DNA of 64,000 bases from Methanoculleus sp. (GTDB taxonomy: Archaea > Halobacteriota > Methanomicrobia > Methanomicrobiales > Methanoculleaceae). Each line of letters begins with the position of its first letter. The stretch's first letter is position 1. Positions 7,665 through 17,018 of this stretch are shown piece by piece. Position numbers and translations under genes: made by a program. Where the stretch lies: contig JAHDQM010000001.1 of the NCBI GenBank assembly GCA_018433835.1, forward strand, positions 40,806 to 104,805, written 5' to 3'. The notes under the pieces were generated by a model that ran no database searches, was not told the origin of the DNA, and was given only the letters and a program-made list of their open reading frames with translations.

Positions 7665-9044
7665 ATGCCCACCCCCGATACCGCCGAGCGCCGAACCGTC
7701 CTCATCATCGCCACCCTCGCCGCGTTCCTCACCCCGTTCATGGGCTCGGCGGTGAACATCGCGCTCCCGTCCATCGCCGCCGAGTTTGCTCTCGACGCCG
7801 TCTCGCTCAGTTTCGTGGCCTCCTCGTACCTCCTCGCGACTGCGATCTTTCTCGTCCCGCTCGGGCGATGCGCCGATATCTACGGGCGCAAGAGAGTCTT
7901 CACACTCGGCGTGACTATCTTCACCGTATCGGCCCTGCTCTCCGCGCTCGCACCGTCGGGGCTCATGCTCATCCTCTTCCGGTTCATCGAGGGTATAGGG
8001 AGCGCCATGATCTACGGCACCGGCATCGCCATGATCACGTCGGTCTTTCCCCCCGAGGAGCGGGGGCGGGCGCTCGGGATCAACGTCACCGCCGTCTACG
8101 TCGGCCTCTCCATCGGACCGTTGCTCGGCGGCTACCTCACCGAGTTCCTCACCTGGCGGAGCATCTTCCTCACCAACATCCCCCTCGGGATCTACATCGT
8201 CTGCCAGGTCCGCCGCCACCTTGCCGGGGAGTGGGCCGACGCGTGCGGCGAGCGGTTCGACATCGTCGGTTCGGTCTTCTACGGCGCGATGCTCTTTGCC
8301 GTGGTGTACGGGTTCTCGAACCTCCCGGATCCTGCCGGCATCGCAGCAATCGTCGCCGGCGTAGCGCTCTCCGTGGTCTTCTACGCCTGGGAGACCCGGA
8401 CGGAAAGCCCGGTGCTGAACGTCCGGCTTCTTTCGTCGAACCGGGCGTTCGCCTTCTCAAACCTCGCTGCCCTGATCAACTACGGCGCGACGTTTGCCGT
8501 CGGGTTCCTCCTCTCCCTCTACCTCCAGGTGGTCCGGGGGCTCGACCCCGGCGCCGCGGGACTCGTCCTGATCACGCAGCCGGTCATCCAGGCGCTCTTT
8601 GCCACCCCGGCCGGGAAACTCTCCGACCGGGTCGAGCCCCGGTACGTCGCTTCGGCCGGGATGGGGCTCACCGCCGTCGGCCTCGCCCTCCTCACGCTTC
8701 TCACCGCAACCACCCCGATGACTTACATCATCGCGAGCCTCGGCCTCCTCGGGTTCGGGTTCGCCCTCTTCTCCTCCCCGAACACGAACGCCGTCATGAG
8801 TTCGGTCGACCGGTCCCTCTACGGCCTCGCCTCGGGGATGCTCGCCACCATGCGGACGACGGGGATGATGTTCTCGCTCGCGATCGCTACCGTCACGTTC
8901 GCCCTCTTCATCGGCAGCACCCAGATCGGGCCGGAGGTACAGGAGCCCTTCATGACGAGCCTCCAGGTGGCGTTCTCTATCTTCGCCGCCCTCTGCACCG
9001 CGGGCATCTTCGCCTCGCTCGCCCGCGGCAGGGTGCGGAAGTGA
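7665..9044 (+). CDS. MFS multidrug exporter, DHA2 (14-TM) family, paralogue 2, 459 aa
   Basis: The start at 7665 is preceded by AAAGGA and gives the same N-terminal register as exporter 1, so an earlier in-frame start at 7506 is rejected. Motif A (LGRCADIYGRKRV) and the motif C region (VGLSIGPLLGGYLTEFL) are intact. About 14 membrane helices are expected. It is more GC-rich than exporter 1 but aligns with it throughout, including SSPNTNAVMSSV near the C-terminus. It converges on the decarboxylase gene with a 10-bp gap. The substrate is unknown. Confidence 0.9.
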   Translation: MPTPDTAERRTVLIIATLAAFLTPFMGSAVNIALPSIAAEFALDAVSLSFVASSYLLATAIFLVPLGRCADIYGRKRVFTLGVTIFTVSALLSALAPSGLMLILFRFIEGIGSAMIYGTGIAMITSVFPPEERGRALGINVTAVYVGLSIGPLLGGYLTEFLTWRSIFLTNIPLGIYIVCQVRRHLAGEWADACGERFDIVGSVFYGAMLFAVVYGFSNLPDPAGIAAIVAGVALSVVFYAWETRTESPVLNVRLLSSNRAFAFSNLAALINYGATFAVGFLLSLYLQVVRGLDPGAAGLVLITQPVIQALFATPAGKLSDRVEPRYVASAGMGLTAVGLALLTLLTATTPMTYIIASLGLLGFGFALFSSPNTNAVMSSVDRSLYGLASGMLATMRTTGMMFSLAIATVTFALFIGSTQIGPEVQEPFMTSLQVAFSIFAALCTAGIFASLARGRVRK

Positions 9045-9054
9045 CCGCCGGCCG

Positions 9055-11355
9055 TCACTCCCCGATGCAGTAGACGTGATAGACCCGCTGGCTGTCCCTC
9101 GTCACGACGTCCACCCCGTGCACCTCGTTCTCGAATCCCGGAAAGAGCGTATCGAACTCCTGCAGGGAGACGAGGTACTCCACGATCCCCCGCGTGGCCG
9201 GGCCGCACCGCTCCCCCGGCATGATGACCGGGATCCCGGGCGGATAGGGGACGACCATCACCGCGACCGTCCTCCCTTCGATCTCGTTCGCGGGCACCGC
9301 CGTCACCTCGCCGCGCACCAGGCGGCGGTAGGCCTCCGCAGGCGTCATCGCCGGTTCCGGCAGCGTCGCGTAGACGTTCCGGAGAATGCCGGCGATCGAT
9401 TCGTCCCGCAGGTAGCCGTGTATCTCCCGGCAGAGGTCGGCGAGCCCCCGCCCTGCATACCGGGCGGGGTGCCGGCGCACCAGGTCGGGGAAGACCTCCT
9501 CGAGCGGGCTGTTGCCGTCGTAGAGGGCCTTGAACCGGAAGAGCTCGGCGAGCAGCGTCCCGGACTTGCCCCTGGTGATCCCGAGCGTGAAGAGGACCAG
9601 GAACGAGTAGTATCCGGTCTTTTCGACGACGATCCCGCTCTCCCGGAGGTACTTCGTGACGACGGCCGCCGGTATCCCGCGGTCCTCCATGCTCCCGCCC
9701 GGCCGGATCCCGGGGGTGAGGATGGTCACCTTGACGGGGTCGAGCATGGCGTAGCCCTCCTCGATACCGTCAAAGCCGTGCCACGTATCGTGGGGGTTTA
9801 AGAGCCAGCAGCCGGCATGGTCCCGGAGCAGCAGGTCGTCCGCCTCCCCGAGTGGCCGCTCCGTCTCCTGGTCCATGATGCAGTCGGGCTGCCAGACGGT
9901 GAACCACCAGTAGTCCTCCCCCCGGGAGGAACCTGCCCGGATCTCTTCGGCCACCGTCACCATCTTCTTCCGGAAGACGATCGCCTCCTCTATCGCCTCC
10001 TCGATGAGGAACTTCCCCGAGTGCCCGGCCATCATCCTGGTGGCGACGTCGAGGGACGCTATGATGGTGTACTGCGGCGAGGTGGAGGTGAGCATCATGA
10101 ACGCCTCGTTGAACCGCGGGTGGTCGACCGGTCCCCGGCCCTGCCTGACGTGGAGCATCGAGCCCTGCGAGAAGGCGGCGAGGACCTTATGGGTCGACTG
10201 GGTGGCAAAGACCGTCGGGCCGACCGTATCCGCTGCATGCATCCCGAACCGCCCGGCATAGAGGGGGTGGAATCTGGCGTAGCCGGACCATGCCTCGTCG
10301 AAGTGGATATACGGGACCACGTCCCGCAGGCTCTCCTCGATCCTCTCTGCGCTGTAGCAGATCCCGTCGTACGTGGAGTTCGTGACCGCGGCCATCCTGA
10401 TCGCCTGCGATGCGGGGTCCTTGACGAGCGTGCAGTCCCGGACCTTCTCTGCGATGACTTCAGGACGGAACTCGCCGCTCCGGACGGGGCCGATGATCCC
10501 GTACTCGTTCCGGGCAGGTACGAGGTAAACGGGAACGGCGCCGGTCATGACGATCGCGTGCATCACGGATTTGTGGCAGTTCCGGTCCACGAGAACGACA
10601 TCGCCACTGGTGACGGTCGAAAGCCAGACGATCTTGTTCGCGGCCGACGTGCCGTTGGTGACGAAGTAGGTCCGGTCGGTCCCGAAGACCTCCGCGGCCT
10701 TCCGTTCCGCCTCCCCGACGACGCCGGAGTGCTCCAGGAGCGACCCGAGTTCCGGCACCGAGGCCGAGAGGTCGGCCCTGAGAGCGTTCTCGCCGAAGAA
10801 GTTGTAGAATATACGGCCGGCGGCGCTCTTGAGGAACGCGACACCGCCCATGTGCCCCGGCGTGTGCCAGGAGTAGCGGTACTCCTCGACGTAGTCCATC
10901 AGCCCCCGGAAGAACGGCGGGAGGACGTCGGCGAGGTAGTTCTTTGCCGCCCGCTTGATGTGGCCGGCGATGAAGCCGGGGGTGTCCTCGAGTTTCCAGA
11001 TGTAGCCGTCGATCCGGGATACGACGCTCAAGGGTATGGCGGAGATCGCCAATTTTTCAGTGTTTAAGAATATCGGGACTTTCGGGTTCCTCTCCCTAAT
11101 GAGGGTGATGACGTCTCGCGCGGTGAGCACGCCGCCCGCGGCCTCCGGCGTGAGTTCCCAGTCGATGACGATGCAGCTCGCATGGGGGTGCGAGAGGAAG
11201 GCGTGGATTCCGTCGCGGGCGGTCAGCGCCTCGATGACGGGAAAATCCTCACGTTTTAGTTCTTTCACGATCTCCCGCGACGCCCGGCCTTCTGCGGTAT
11301 CCGAGTGCAGTTCGTCGTCGATGACGAGAACGGGAAACTCCTCCAGGTAGTCCAT
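9055..11355 (-). CDS. Orn/Lys/Arg decarboxylase, full-length inducible type, 766 aa
   Basis: A pyridoxal-phosphate fold-type I enzyme that removes the alpha-carboxyl of a basic amino acid, giving a polyamine precursor or consuming acid. Residues 1-140 form the response-regulator-like wing domain of the family. The PLP domain follows, with HTPGHMGG at ~164, TNGTSAANK at ~233, HFDEAW at ~351 and the PLP lysine in STHK (Lys390). A C-terminal domain closes the protein. The length matches the 710-760 aa bacterial enzymes. Arg, Lys and Orn specificity cannot be separated by eye. It converges on the second exporter and has no partner antiporter next to it. Confidence 0.88.
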   Translation of the reverse strand: MDYLEEFPVLVIDDELHSDTAEGRASREIVKELKREDFPVIEALTARDGIHAFLSHPHASCIVIDWELTPEAAGGVLTARDVITLIRERNPKVPIFLNTEKLAISAIPLSVVSRIDGYIWKLEDTPGFIAGHIKRAAKNYLADVLPPFFRGLMDYVEEYRYSWHTPGHMGGVAFLKSAAGRIFYNFFGENALRADLSASVPELGSLLEHSGVVGEAERKAAEVFGTDRTYFVTNGTSAANKIVWLSTVTSGDVVLVDRNCHKSVMHAIVMTGAVPVYLVPARNEYGIIGPVRSGEFRPEVIAEKVRDCTLVKDPASQAIRMAAVTNSTYDGICYSAERIEESLRDVVPYIHFDEAWSGYARFHPLYAGRFGMHAADTVGPTVFATQSTHKVLAAFSQGSMLHVRQGRGPVDHPRFNEAFMMLTSTSPQYTIIASLDVATRMMAGHSGKFLIEEAIEEAIVFRKKMVTVAEEIRAGSSRGEDYWWFTVWQPDCIMDQETERPLGEADDLLLRDHAGCWLLNPHDTWHGFDGIEEGYAMLDPVKVTILTPGIRPGGSMEDRGIPAAVVTKYLRESGIVVEKTGYYSFLVLFTLGITRGKSGTLLAELFRFKALYDGNSPLEEVFPDLVRRHPARYAGRGLADLCREIHGYLRDESIAGILRNVYATLPEPAMTPAEAYRRLVRGEVTAVPANEIEGRTVAVMVVPYPPGIPVIMPGERCGPATRGIVEYLVSLQEFDTLFPGFENEVHGVDVVTRDSQRVYHVYCIGE

Positions 11356-11427
11356 GCGGCCCCACTTCCCGGAGGATGATCGGGAGAGGTCTCTTTAGAA
11401 TGGTGTGGTCAGGGGTAGGGAAGCCCG

Positions 11428-12288
11428 TCACCCGAGCTCGAACGACGTCACGCCGAAGATCTCGCCGAGAGGCAGGTCGGGGATCGCCTTCGTGTAGATC
11501 CGTGCCGTCTCAAAGACGGGGACCATTCCGTGCCGTCGGGCGAACGCCACGGCGGCAGCATTCGGTTCCGGCGTATCGAGGTAGACCGGCTCGCCCGGCG
11601 CCTGCAGAGAGAGCGCGAAAAAGATATCCTCCGCAATTCCAGGCGTGTCCGCAAAAAGCGGCCCGATCTTATAGCCGTTGCGGCACTTCCGGATGACGCC
11701 GTATCCCGCGATCTCGCCGTCGTCCGCGAGAACGGCCCGGCCCAGGGATCCTTCCTGCCGGATCCACGCTTCGAGGAAGCGAGGACGCGGTGCCGGGAAG
11801 TGCCGGGCATCGTATGCAGCAAGCCGTTCAAACGGCACCAAGGCGAGATCGACCGTGCCTTCGGGCTCGCTGCCCCCGCCGGTGCCCTCGAACCTGATGC
11901 TTCTGTAGGCCAGAGTGAATCCCGACCGCGTGCGGTACTTCTCCTGCATTTCGACGACGCCGTCGGCTCCGATGTTCCTGCCCCCGGCGTGGCTCCAGCC
12001 GGCGGCACACAGCCTGCTCCCGTAGCCCCTGTCCCGGTATTCGGGCATCACGACATATAGGCCGGCGAAAGCGAACGCCTCGTCGTAGTTGACGACCGAG
12101 ACAGATCCTATCGGCTCGCCGTCGAGTTCCGCGACGAAGAACCCCTCCGGATCGGCGGCATAAAAGGCCTCTGCGTCGTGAATCCCCGGGTTCCACCCCT
12201 CCTGCTCCGCCCAGTCGACGGCAACTCGAACCTCCTCCTGCCTCATCGTTCTTACAAGAAATCCATCGCTGCTCACGCTGTTCCTCAT
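11428..12288 (-). CDS. GNAT family N-acetyltransferase with YitH/HolE-like C-terminal domain, 286 aa
   Basis: The start at 12288 places FLVRTMRQEEV, the first GNAT strand, near the N-terminus. A second in-frame ATG at 12246 is possible, and neither has a clear Shine-Dalgarno. Residues ~10-130 are an acetyl-CoA-binding GNAT domain with the pyrophosphate loop YRDRGYGSRL. The C-terminal half (from ~150), with IAGYGVIRKCRNGYKIGPL and LDTPEPN, resembles the second domain of YitH/HolE-type acetyltransferases. The acceptor substrate is unknown. Confidence 0.8.
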   Translation of the reverse strand: MRNSVSSDGFLVRTMRQEEVRVAVDWAEQEGWNPGIHDAEAFYAADPEGFFVAELDGEPIGSVSVVNYDEAFAFAGLYVVMPEYRDRGYGSRLCAAGWSHAGGRNIGADGVVEMQEKYRTRSGFTLAYRSIRFEGTGGGSEPEGTVDLALVPFERLAAYDARHFPAPRPRFLEAWIRQEGSLGRAVLADDGEIAGYGVIRKCRNGYKIGPLFADTPGIAEDIFFALSLQAPGEPVYLDTPEPNAAAVAFARRHGMVPVFETARIYTKAIPDLPLGEIFGVTSFELG

Positions 12289-12451
12289 TATGCGGTACGT
12301 GCTCCTCCCATTTGATGATATCCGGAGGAGGCAGCGACGGCGGCAGGCATGGGGTTGTTTCGATCGTTCCCGAAGACGATATCCACCCATCATCATGGCA
12401 TCGGGATCCTGTACAATGCGAAAGACCGGCAGGTACGCCGGGTCGACGACA

Positions 12452-12483
12452 TTTATATACGGAAACTGCCCACCTACCACTGA
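12452..12483 (+). promoter_or_regulatory. TATA box and leaderless start of the glycogen cluster
   Basis: TTTATATA (12452-12459) lies about 27 nt before the ATG at 12483 and no Shine-Dalgarno is present, so transcription should begin at or next to the start codon. Confidence 0.6.
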
Positions 12484-13925
12484 TGACGGGCGAGGGCTCA
12501 AATCCACCGGAGGTCTGCCTGGGATTCGATATACACTATCCCTGCTATCTCAATCCCGGGTTTCAACCTGACGTGGTAAAGGGAAAGAGAAACGCAAAAG
12601 ACAGTTATTTTAACCCGGGCGCGAAGGAAGACCTTGGAGGGGTCATCGACCGCTCTTTTCGGCCGACGACGGAGCTCCTCCTCGAACTTCTCGATGGGGG
12701 GTTTACGTGCGCCTTTAATATCTCCGGAACGGTGGTGGAGCACCTTGATGCGTGGTACCCGGAGATGCTCGAACTCCTGCACAGTGCGGCAACCCACCGG
12801 AACGCCGAACTCCTTGCCCAGACCTACTACCACAGCGTCGCCGGACAGTTTGCCGATCTGCTCGAGTTCACGGACGAAGTCCTCATGCACCGGGGCCTGA
12901 TGAAGGAGCGCTTCTCGGTCGCGCCGACCACATTCGCGCATACAGACTACCCCATCACCCCCGCCACCGCGGAGGCGCTTATCGGGGCCGGGATCGAGGC
13001 GGCCATCATCGAGGGGGGCGAGGGGCCTGCTCTGGAGAGGGATCCGAACCTCATCTACACCTACCGGGGCCTCCCGGTCCTCGTCGCCCACTGCGATCTC
13101 TCCGACGACATTGCCGTGCGGTTTCCGTGGCGGGGATGGGACAAATGGCCGCTCATGGCCGACCAGTACGCAGGATGGCTCTCCGCATCCCCCGGCGACT
13201 GCATCACGCTCTTCTTCGATTACCGCATCTTCGGGGACTTCATCGGTCCTGAGACGGGCATCCTCGAGTTTCTGCGGGCGCTCCCGTCCGCTCTCGCCGA
13301 AGAAGGGATCGAGACCATACGCCCCTCGGAGGCCGCCAGCCTCGCCCCGCACGGGGATCTCGGGGAGACAGCCGGACCCGGACAGCAGAGGACCATCCTG
13401 CAGCAATCCGCCATCGAGGCGCTCGAGGAGGCCGGCGGTCTGGTCGCGGACCCTGCGGTCTGGCGCTGCCTTCTTGAGACCGAGCACATCCGCAGGATGG
13501 CCATGCGCTCGCCCTCGTGCGGAAAGCCGCTCCACGCCGTCAGCCACCAGGCTACCTACGACTACTTCGCCTCCTTTATGCGGATCCTCTCGCACGCCGA
13601 GGTGCGATCCGCAGCCAACGCACGGTCGCCGAAAGCCGCTCTCTCGCTCCGGTGCGTCCCCCCCGATATGGCGTTCTCCTTCTCGTCCTACGACCGGCCG
13701 GCGGGGTACGCGGCCCACAGCCTCCAGGAACTTGCAAATATGCTAGAGTTTGCTCCGGACGACGTCATCCGGTACCACGTGGAGCGGGAAGACTTTTGCC
13801 GGTGGATCGACCAGGTCATCGGCGATAAGAGACTGGCAGAAAAGATCCGGGGCGTCTCCGACAGGAACGAGCTCCAGTCGACGATTCGGGAGAGGATCGA
13901 AAAACAATGGAAACGCTTAAGTTAG
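12483..13925 (+). CDS. glycoside hydrolase family 57 (alpha-amylase-like), 480 aa
   Basis: The start at 12483 is chosen from the TATA spacing; upstream in-frame codons would lie in the promoter. The N-terminus GFDIHYPCYLNPGF is the GH57 strand that carries a substrate-binding His. SVAPTTFAHTDYPITP and ITLFFDYRIFG resemble GH57 conserved regions around the nucleophile and acid/base. GH57 enzymes hydrolyse or transfer alpha-glucans with retention. It is the first gene of a glycogen cluster and overlaps the next gene by 19 nt. Whether it is an amylase or a transferase cannot be told. Confidence 0.85.
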   Translation: MTGEGSNPPEVCLGFDIHYPCYLNPGFQPDVVKGKRNAKDSYFNPGAKEDLGGVIDRSFRPTTELLLELLDGGFTCAFNISGTVVEHLDAWYPEMLELLHSAATHRNAELLAQTYYHSVAGQFADLLEFTDEVLMHRGLMKERFSVAPTTFAHTDYPITPATAEALIGAGIEAAIIEGGEGPALERDPNLIYTYRGLPVLVAHCDLSDDIAVRFPWRGWDKWPLMADQYAGWLSASPGDCITLFFDYRIFGDFIGPETGILEFLRALPSALAEEGIETIRPSEAASLAPHGDLGETAGPGQQRTILQQSAIEALEEAGGLVADPAVWRCLLETEHIRRMAMRSPSCGKPLHAVSHQATYDYFASFMRILSHAEVRSAANARSPKAALSLRCVPPDMAFSFSSYDRPAGYAAHSLQELANMLEFAPDDVIRYHVEREDFCRWIDQVIGDKRLAEKIRGVSDRNELQSTIRERIEKQWKRLS

Positions 13926-15061
13926 CATTCTTCTGCTGGGAGTCGCTCCACTCCACGTTCAAGGTGGGCGGCCTTGCGCCGGCGGCGACCCATCTCGCCG
14001 AGCGCCTCGCCCGGAAGGGGCACGAAGTCCACTTCTTCACGCGGGGAGAGGGGGACGATGCGTTGATCAACAACGTCCACTACCACTACTGCCTGCCTTT
14101 CGGCGGCAACGTCATCGAGTACTGCAGGACAATGAGCAACATGCTCGTGGACGCTTTCCGCGCTTACGACACCCCGCCGTTCGATATCCTCCACTTCCAC
14201 GATTGGCACCTCGTTGAGGCGCTGCACACCCTCCGCGGCCGAAACACCGTCCTCTCATTTCACTCCACCGAGTACGGGCGGCACGGGGGGAACTTCGGCG
14301 GCTGGTGGGAGTTCCAGGAGATATCGGGCAAGGAATGGTACGGGGGCTACATCGCGAAAGCGGTCACGACCGTCTCGAACTCAACGAAGACCGAGGTTAT
14401 GTGGCTCTACAACGTCCCCGAATGGAAGATCACCGTCATCCCGAACGGGATCGACCCCGACGCCTACCGTATCCGGCTCGACCCGGGCGAGGTGAAGAAA
14501 CGCTACGGCATCCACCCACTCGCGCCCGTCGTCCTCTTCGTCGGGCGCCTCACCTACCAGAAGGGGCCCGACCTCCTGGTCCAGGCCATACCCGAGATCC
14601 TTGCCAAACGCTGGGACGTGCAGTTCCTCTTCGCCGGCACCGGGGATATGCGCGACTACCTGGAGGGGATGGCGCACGGTCTTCCCGTGCAGTTCCTTGG
14701 CTACATCTCGGATGCAGACCACATCAGGCTTCTGAACGCCTGCGACCTCGTCGCCGTACCGAGCCGGAACGAACCGTTCGGGCTCGTCCTCACGGAGGCC
14801 TGGAGTGCGGAGCGCTGCGTCGTCGCGACCGATGTCGGGGGGCTCTCCGAGAACATCGATAACTACAAAGACGGCATCAAGGTTCCCGTCCGGCCGGACT
14901 CGATCGCCTGGGGGATCTGCCACCTCATCGACGATCCGGCCTACATGCAGAAACTCGGGAGGGCCGGCCGCAGGAAGGTGGTGGAGAAGTTCAGGTGGGA
15001 TGTCGTCACGGAGAGGACGCTCGGCGTCTATAGAAAACTTCTCGCCGGCGGTTCACGATGA
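13907..15061 (+). CDS. glycogen synthase-like glycosyltransferase (GT5/GT4), 384 aa
   Basis: Two Rossmann-like domains of the GT-B fold are present. The N-terminal glycine loop ([19 protein letters not shown]) binds the nucleotide sugar and glucan acceptor. The C-terminal domain has [17 protein letters not shown] and the EX7E motif in [13 protein letters not shown]. It probably adds glucose from ADP- or UDP-glucose to glycogen. At 384 aa it is shorter than bacterial GlgA and closer to archaeal glycogen synthases. It overlaps the upstream GH57 gene by 19 nt and the branching enzyme reading region by 4 nt, so the operon is tightly coupled. Confidence 0.88.
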   Translation: METLKLAFFCWESLHSTFKVGGLAPAATHLAERLARKGHEVHFFTRGEGDDALINNVHYHYCLPFGGNVIEYCRTMSNMLVDAFRAYDTPPFDILHFHDWHLVEALHTLRGRNTVLSFHSTEYGRHGGNFGGWWEFQEISGKEWYGGYIAKAVTTVSNSTKTEVMWLYNVPEWKITVIPNGIDPDAYRIRLDPGEVKKRYGIHPLAPVVLFVGRLTYQKGPDLLVQAIPEILAKRWDVQFLFAGTGDMRDYLEGMAHGLPVQFLGYISDADHIRLLNACDLVAVPSRNEPFGLVLTEAWSAERCVVATDVGGLSENIDNYKDGIKVPVRPDSIAWGICHLIDDPAYMQKLGRAGRRKVVEKFRWDVVTERTLGVYRKLLAGGSR

Positions 15062-15084
15062 GACCCAACGAGGGGGATGAGACC

Positions 15085-17016
15085 ATGCAGCAGGTGTTAC
15101 CGGATATCACGAAGACCGGGAGCCTCATCACCAGTTACGACGTCTACCTCTTTCGGCAGGGGAACCACTCCCGCCTGCACGACAGGCTGGGGTCGCACCC
15201 CACTGTCGCCGATGGTGCGCGGGGGACGTTCTTTGCGGTCTGGGCGCCGAATGCCGCGGAAGTCTCGGTCATCGGGGATTTCAACAGGTGGGCGGCGGGC
15301 CGGCATCCGCTCCAGGCACGGGGCGACGATTCCGGTATCTGGGAAGGATTTATCCCGGATATCGGCCACGGGATGCTCTACAAGTACCACATCAAAAGCC
15401 GGTACAACAACTACTCAGTGGAGAAGGGCGACCCGTTCGCGTACTTCTGGGAGGTCCCGCCGAAGACCGCATCCGTCATCTGGGACCTCGCCTACGCCTG
15501 GCGGGACCGGGCGTGGATGCGGTCCCGGGAGGAGGACAACACCCCGGACGCCCCGATCTCCGTCTACGAGGTTCACCCCGGTTCGTGGCGGAAGGTGCCG
15601 GAGGAGGAGAACCGGTCCCTGAACTACCAGGAGCTGGCGACCGAACTCGCCGACTACCTGCTTGACGCCGGGTTCACCCACGTCGAGTTCCTCCCCGTCA
15701 TGGAACATCCGCTCTACGCTTCCTGGGGCTACCAGTCACTCGGCTACTTCGCCCCCACGAGCAGGTACGGCACCCCGCAGGACTTCATGTACCTCGTCGA
15801 ACACCTCCACCAGCGCGGGATCGGGGTCCTTCTCGACTGGGTGCCGTCCCACTTCCCCTCCGACGGCTACGGGCTCTCCTACTTCGACGGCACGCACCTC
15901 TACGAGCACGCTCTCCCCGGCCAGCGCTACCACCCCGAGTGGAAGAGCTACGTCTTCAACCTCGCGAGGGACGAGGTCCGATCGTTCCTCCTGAGCAGCG
16001 CCATCTTCTGGCTTGAACGCTACCACGCGGACGGCCTGCGGGTGGACGCGGTCTCCTCGATGCTCTATCTCGACTACGCGCGGAGCCCCGGGGAGTGGGT
16101 GCCGAACGTCTACGGCGGGAGGGAGAATCTCGAGGCGATAGGGTTCCTCCGGAAGGTGAACGACACGGTCCACGCGAACTTCCCGGACGTGCTCGTCATC
16201 GCCGAGGAAGCGACCTCCTGGCCGGGGGTGACCGCCCCGACAGCGACCGGGGGTCTCGGGTTCGACCTGAAGTGGAACATGGGCTGGATGCACGACACGC
16301 TGGATTACTTCACGCTCGACCCGGTCTTTCGGAAGTACCGGCCCGATCTCCTGACGTTCAGCATCTGGTACGCGTTCCGGGAGCGCTACATCCTTCCCCT
16401 CTCACACGACGAGGTCGTTCACGAGAAGAGTTCGCTTGCCGGGAAGATGCCCGGTGACGAGTGGCGTAAACGGGCGAACCTCCGTCTCCTCTACGGGTAC
16501 ATGTTCACGCACCCGGGCAAGAAACTCCTCTTCATGGGCGGAGAGTTCGGGCAGTGGTCGGAGTGGAGCCACGACGCCGGGCTTGAGTGGGACCTCCTGC
16601 AGTATCCTCCCCACCGGGGAATCCTCCGGTGGGTCACCGACTTAAACCGCCTCTACCAGCGGGAGCCCGCTCTCCACGAGCGGGACGCCGATCCGGCGGG
16701 GTTCGAGTGGGTCGACTTCTCGGACGTGGAGAAGAGCATCGTCAGTTACCTGAGGCGGGGGCTCTCGGCCGACAACGTCGTCCTCGTCGTCTGCAACTGC
16801 ACCCCGGTGCCGCGCTACGGCTACCGGGTCGGCGTCCCGTTCGGCGGGTTCTGGGAGGAGGTGCTCAACAGCGATGCGGTCGAGTACGGCGGGAGCGGTG
16901 TCGGGAACCTCGGCGGGGTGGAGGCGGAGCAGGTTTCCGTGCACGGCCGGCCGTGGTCCCTCCCCCTCACCCTGCCCCCGCTCGGCGCCGTCATCTTCGC
17001 TCCCGAGGGGGCGTGA
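15085..17016 (+). CDS. glgB: 1,4-alpha-glucan branching enzyme (GH13), 643 aa
   Basis: It cuts alpha-1,4 chains and rejoins them in alpha-1,6 linkage. The N-terminal CBM48-like domain has [18 protein letters not shown]. The GH13 barrel shows the nucleophile Asp in [10 protein letters not shown], the acid/base Glu in VIAEEATSW and the transition-state Asp in [19 protein letters not shown] is diagnostic for the family. The start at 15085 has GGGGGATGA upstream; an alternative ATG at 15058 overlaps the previous stop (ATGA) and would add nine residues. The length matches GlgB lacking the extra N-terminal module. Confidence 0.93.
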   Translation: MQQVLPDITKTGSLITSYDVYLFRQGNHSRLHDRLGSHPTVADGARGTFFAVWAPNAAEVSVIGDFNRWAAGRHPLQARGDDSGIWEGFIPDIGHGMLYKYHIKSRYNNYSVEKGDPFAYFWEVPPKTASVIWDLAYAWRDRAWMRSREEDNTPDAPISVYEVHPGSWRKVPEEENRSLNYQELATELADYLLDAGFTHVEFLPVMEHPLYASWGYQSLGYFAPTSRYGTPQDFMYLVEHLHQRGIGVLLDWVPSHFPSDGYGLSYFDGTHLYEHALPGQRYHPEWKSYVFNLARDEVRSFLLSSAIFWLERYHADGLRVDAVSSMLYLDYARSPGEWVPNVYGGRENLEAIGFLRKVNDTVHANFPDVLVIAEEATSWPGVTAPTATGGLGFDLKWNMGWMHDTLDYFTLDPVFRKYRPDLLTFSIWYAFRERYILPLSHDEVVHEKSSLAGKMPGDEWRKRANLRLLYGYMFTHPGKKLLFMGGEFGQWSEWSHDAGLEWDLLQYPPHRGILRWVTDLNRLYQREPALHERDADPAGFEWVDFSDVEKSIVSYLRRGLSADNVVLVVCNCTPVPRYGYRVGVPFGGFWEEVLNSDAVEYGGSGVGNLGGVEAEQVSVHGRPWSLPLTLPPLGAVIFAPEGA

Positions 17017-17018
17017 CG

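Noticed and set aside
9076..11067. Long plus-strand frames opposite the decarboxylase
   Set aside because: Antisense shadows of a complete PLP decarboxylase.
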